Positions 5,415-5,464 of a stretch of 5,464 nt of DNA are shown here, piece by piece; position 1 is the stretch's first letter, and every line of letters begins with the position of its first letter. The notes below the pieces were generated by a model, which had not been told where the DNA came from, ran no database searches, and saw nothing but the letters and a program-made list of their open reading frames with translations. The stretch covers positions 1 to 5,464 of the forward strand of contig CAIYXO010000317.1 in the NCBI GenBank assembly GCA_903930165.1, written 5' to 3'. Origin of the DNA: an uncultured Verrucomicrobiota bacterium (lineage in GTDB: Bacteria; Verrucomicrobiota; Verrucomicrobiia; Limisphaerales; UBA9464). The position numbers and the translations under genes are program-made.

Positions 5415-5464
5415 AACCGGACTCTGAAGAGGGAGCGCTGTCCGGGTCCCAAATCGGCCGACCC
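5408..5464 (-). CDS. Possible C-terminal end of an unidentified protein, partial
   Basis: On the - strand the frame entering at 5464 reads GSADLGPGQRSLFRVRFP and stops at TGA (5410-5408). Only 18 codons are visible, so no family can be named. It is preferred over the two other - strand frames, which stay open here, because its stop lies inside a hairpin that looks like a terminator in the same direction. The FRVRFP ending resembles the FYRV/FFRL-type ends of many large secreted Verrucomicrobiota proteins; this is a recollection, not a match. The gene would be a separate unit upstream of the TPR gene. Confidence 0.4.
   Translation of the reverse strand, partial: GSADLGPGQRSLFRVRFP

Overview
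This is a GC-rich bacterial window, about two thirds G+C by eye. It carries two gene groups that converge on a short spacer at 2023-2225. Several features together suggest Verrucomicrobiota or a close relative within the PVC group: a type-IV-pilin-like protein of the H-X9-DG class, a PQQ dehydrogenase with an internal cytochrome c domain, short intergenic tandem repeats of 7 and 8 bp, and a cytosolic TPR protein beside a sigma-54 response regulator. This placement is inferred from gene style, not from a marker gene.

Left half, + strand (1-2112). The window opens inside a PQQ-dependent dehydrogenase, of which only the C-terminal 307 residues are visible, including a complete c-type heme domain. 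Its last 26 bases overlap the start of a prepilin-type protein, so the two are probably translationally coupled. After a 139-base gap comes a small single-pass membrane protein (78 aa) with a good Shine-Dalgarno. A perfect 12-bp stem with a T-rich tail (2066-2112) probably ends this group.

Right half, - strand (2226-5464). Transcription here runs right to left. At the far right edge there may be the last 18 codons of another gene, with its stop codon inside a terminator hairpin. A roughly 200-base spacer follows, holding an 8-bp tandem repeat and a promoter placed so close to the next ATG that the mRNA could be leaderless. Next is a 465-aa TPR protein. A 141-base spacer with two mutually exclusive hairpins separates it from a complete NtrC-type response regulator (receiver, AAA+ with GAFTGA, Fis-type DNA-binding domain). 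No partner histidine kinase and no sigma-54 gene are in view. An imperfect 7-bp repeat lies just past the regulator's stop.

Working together: the + strand genes suggest periplasmic oxidation of an alcohol or sugar, with electrons passed to a c-type heme, plus a surface or periplasmic pilin-like protein whose link to the enzyme is unknown. The - strand pair is a signalling and transcription-activation module with a protein-protein-interaction partner of unknown role. I see no CRISPR array, transposase, integrase, RNA gene or defence system, and I cannot claim a previously undescribed system. The points most worth a second look are the intergenic repeats, the competing hairpins, the possible leaderless promoter, and the edge CDS with its stop inside a terminator.
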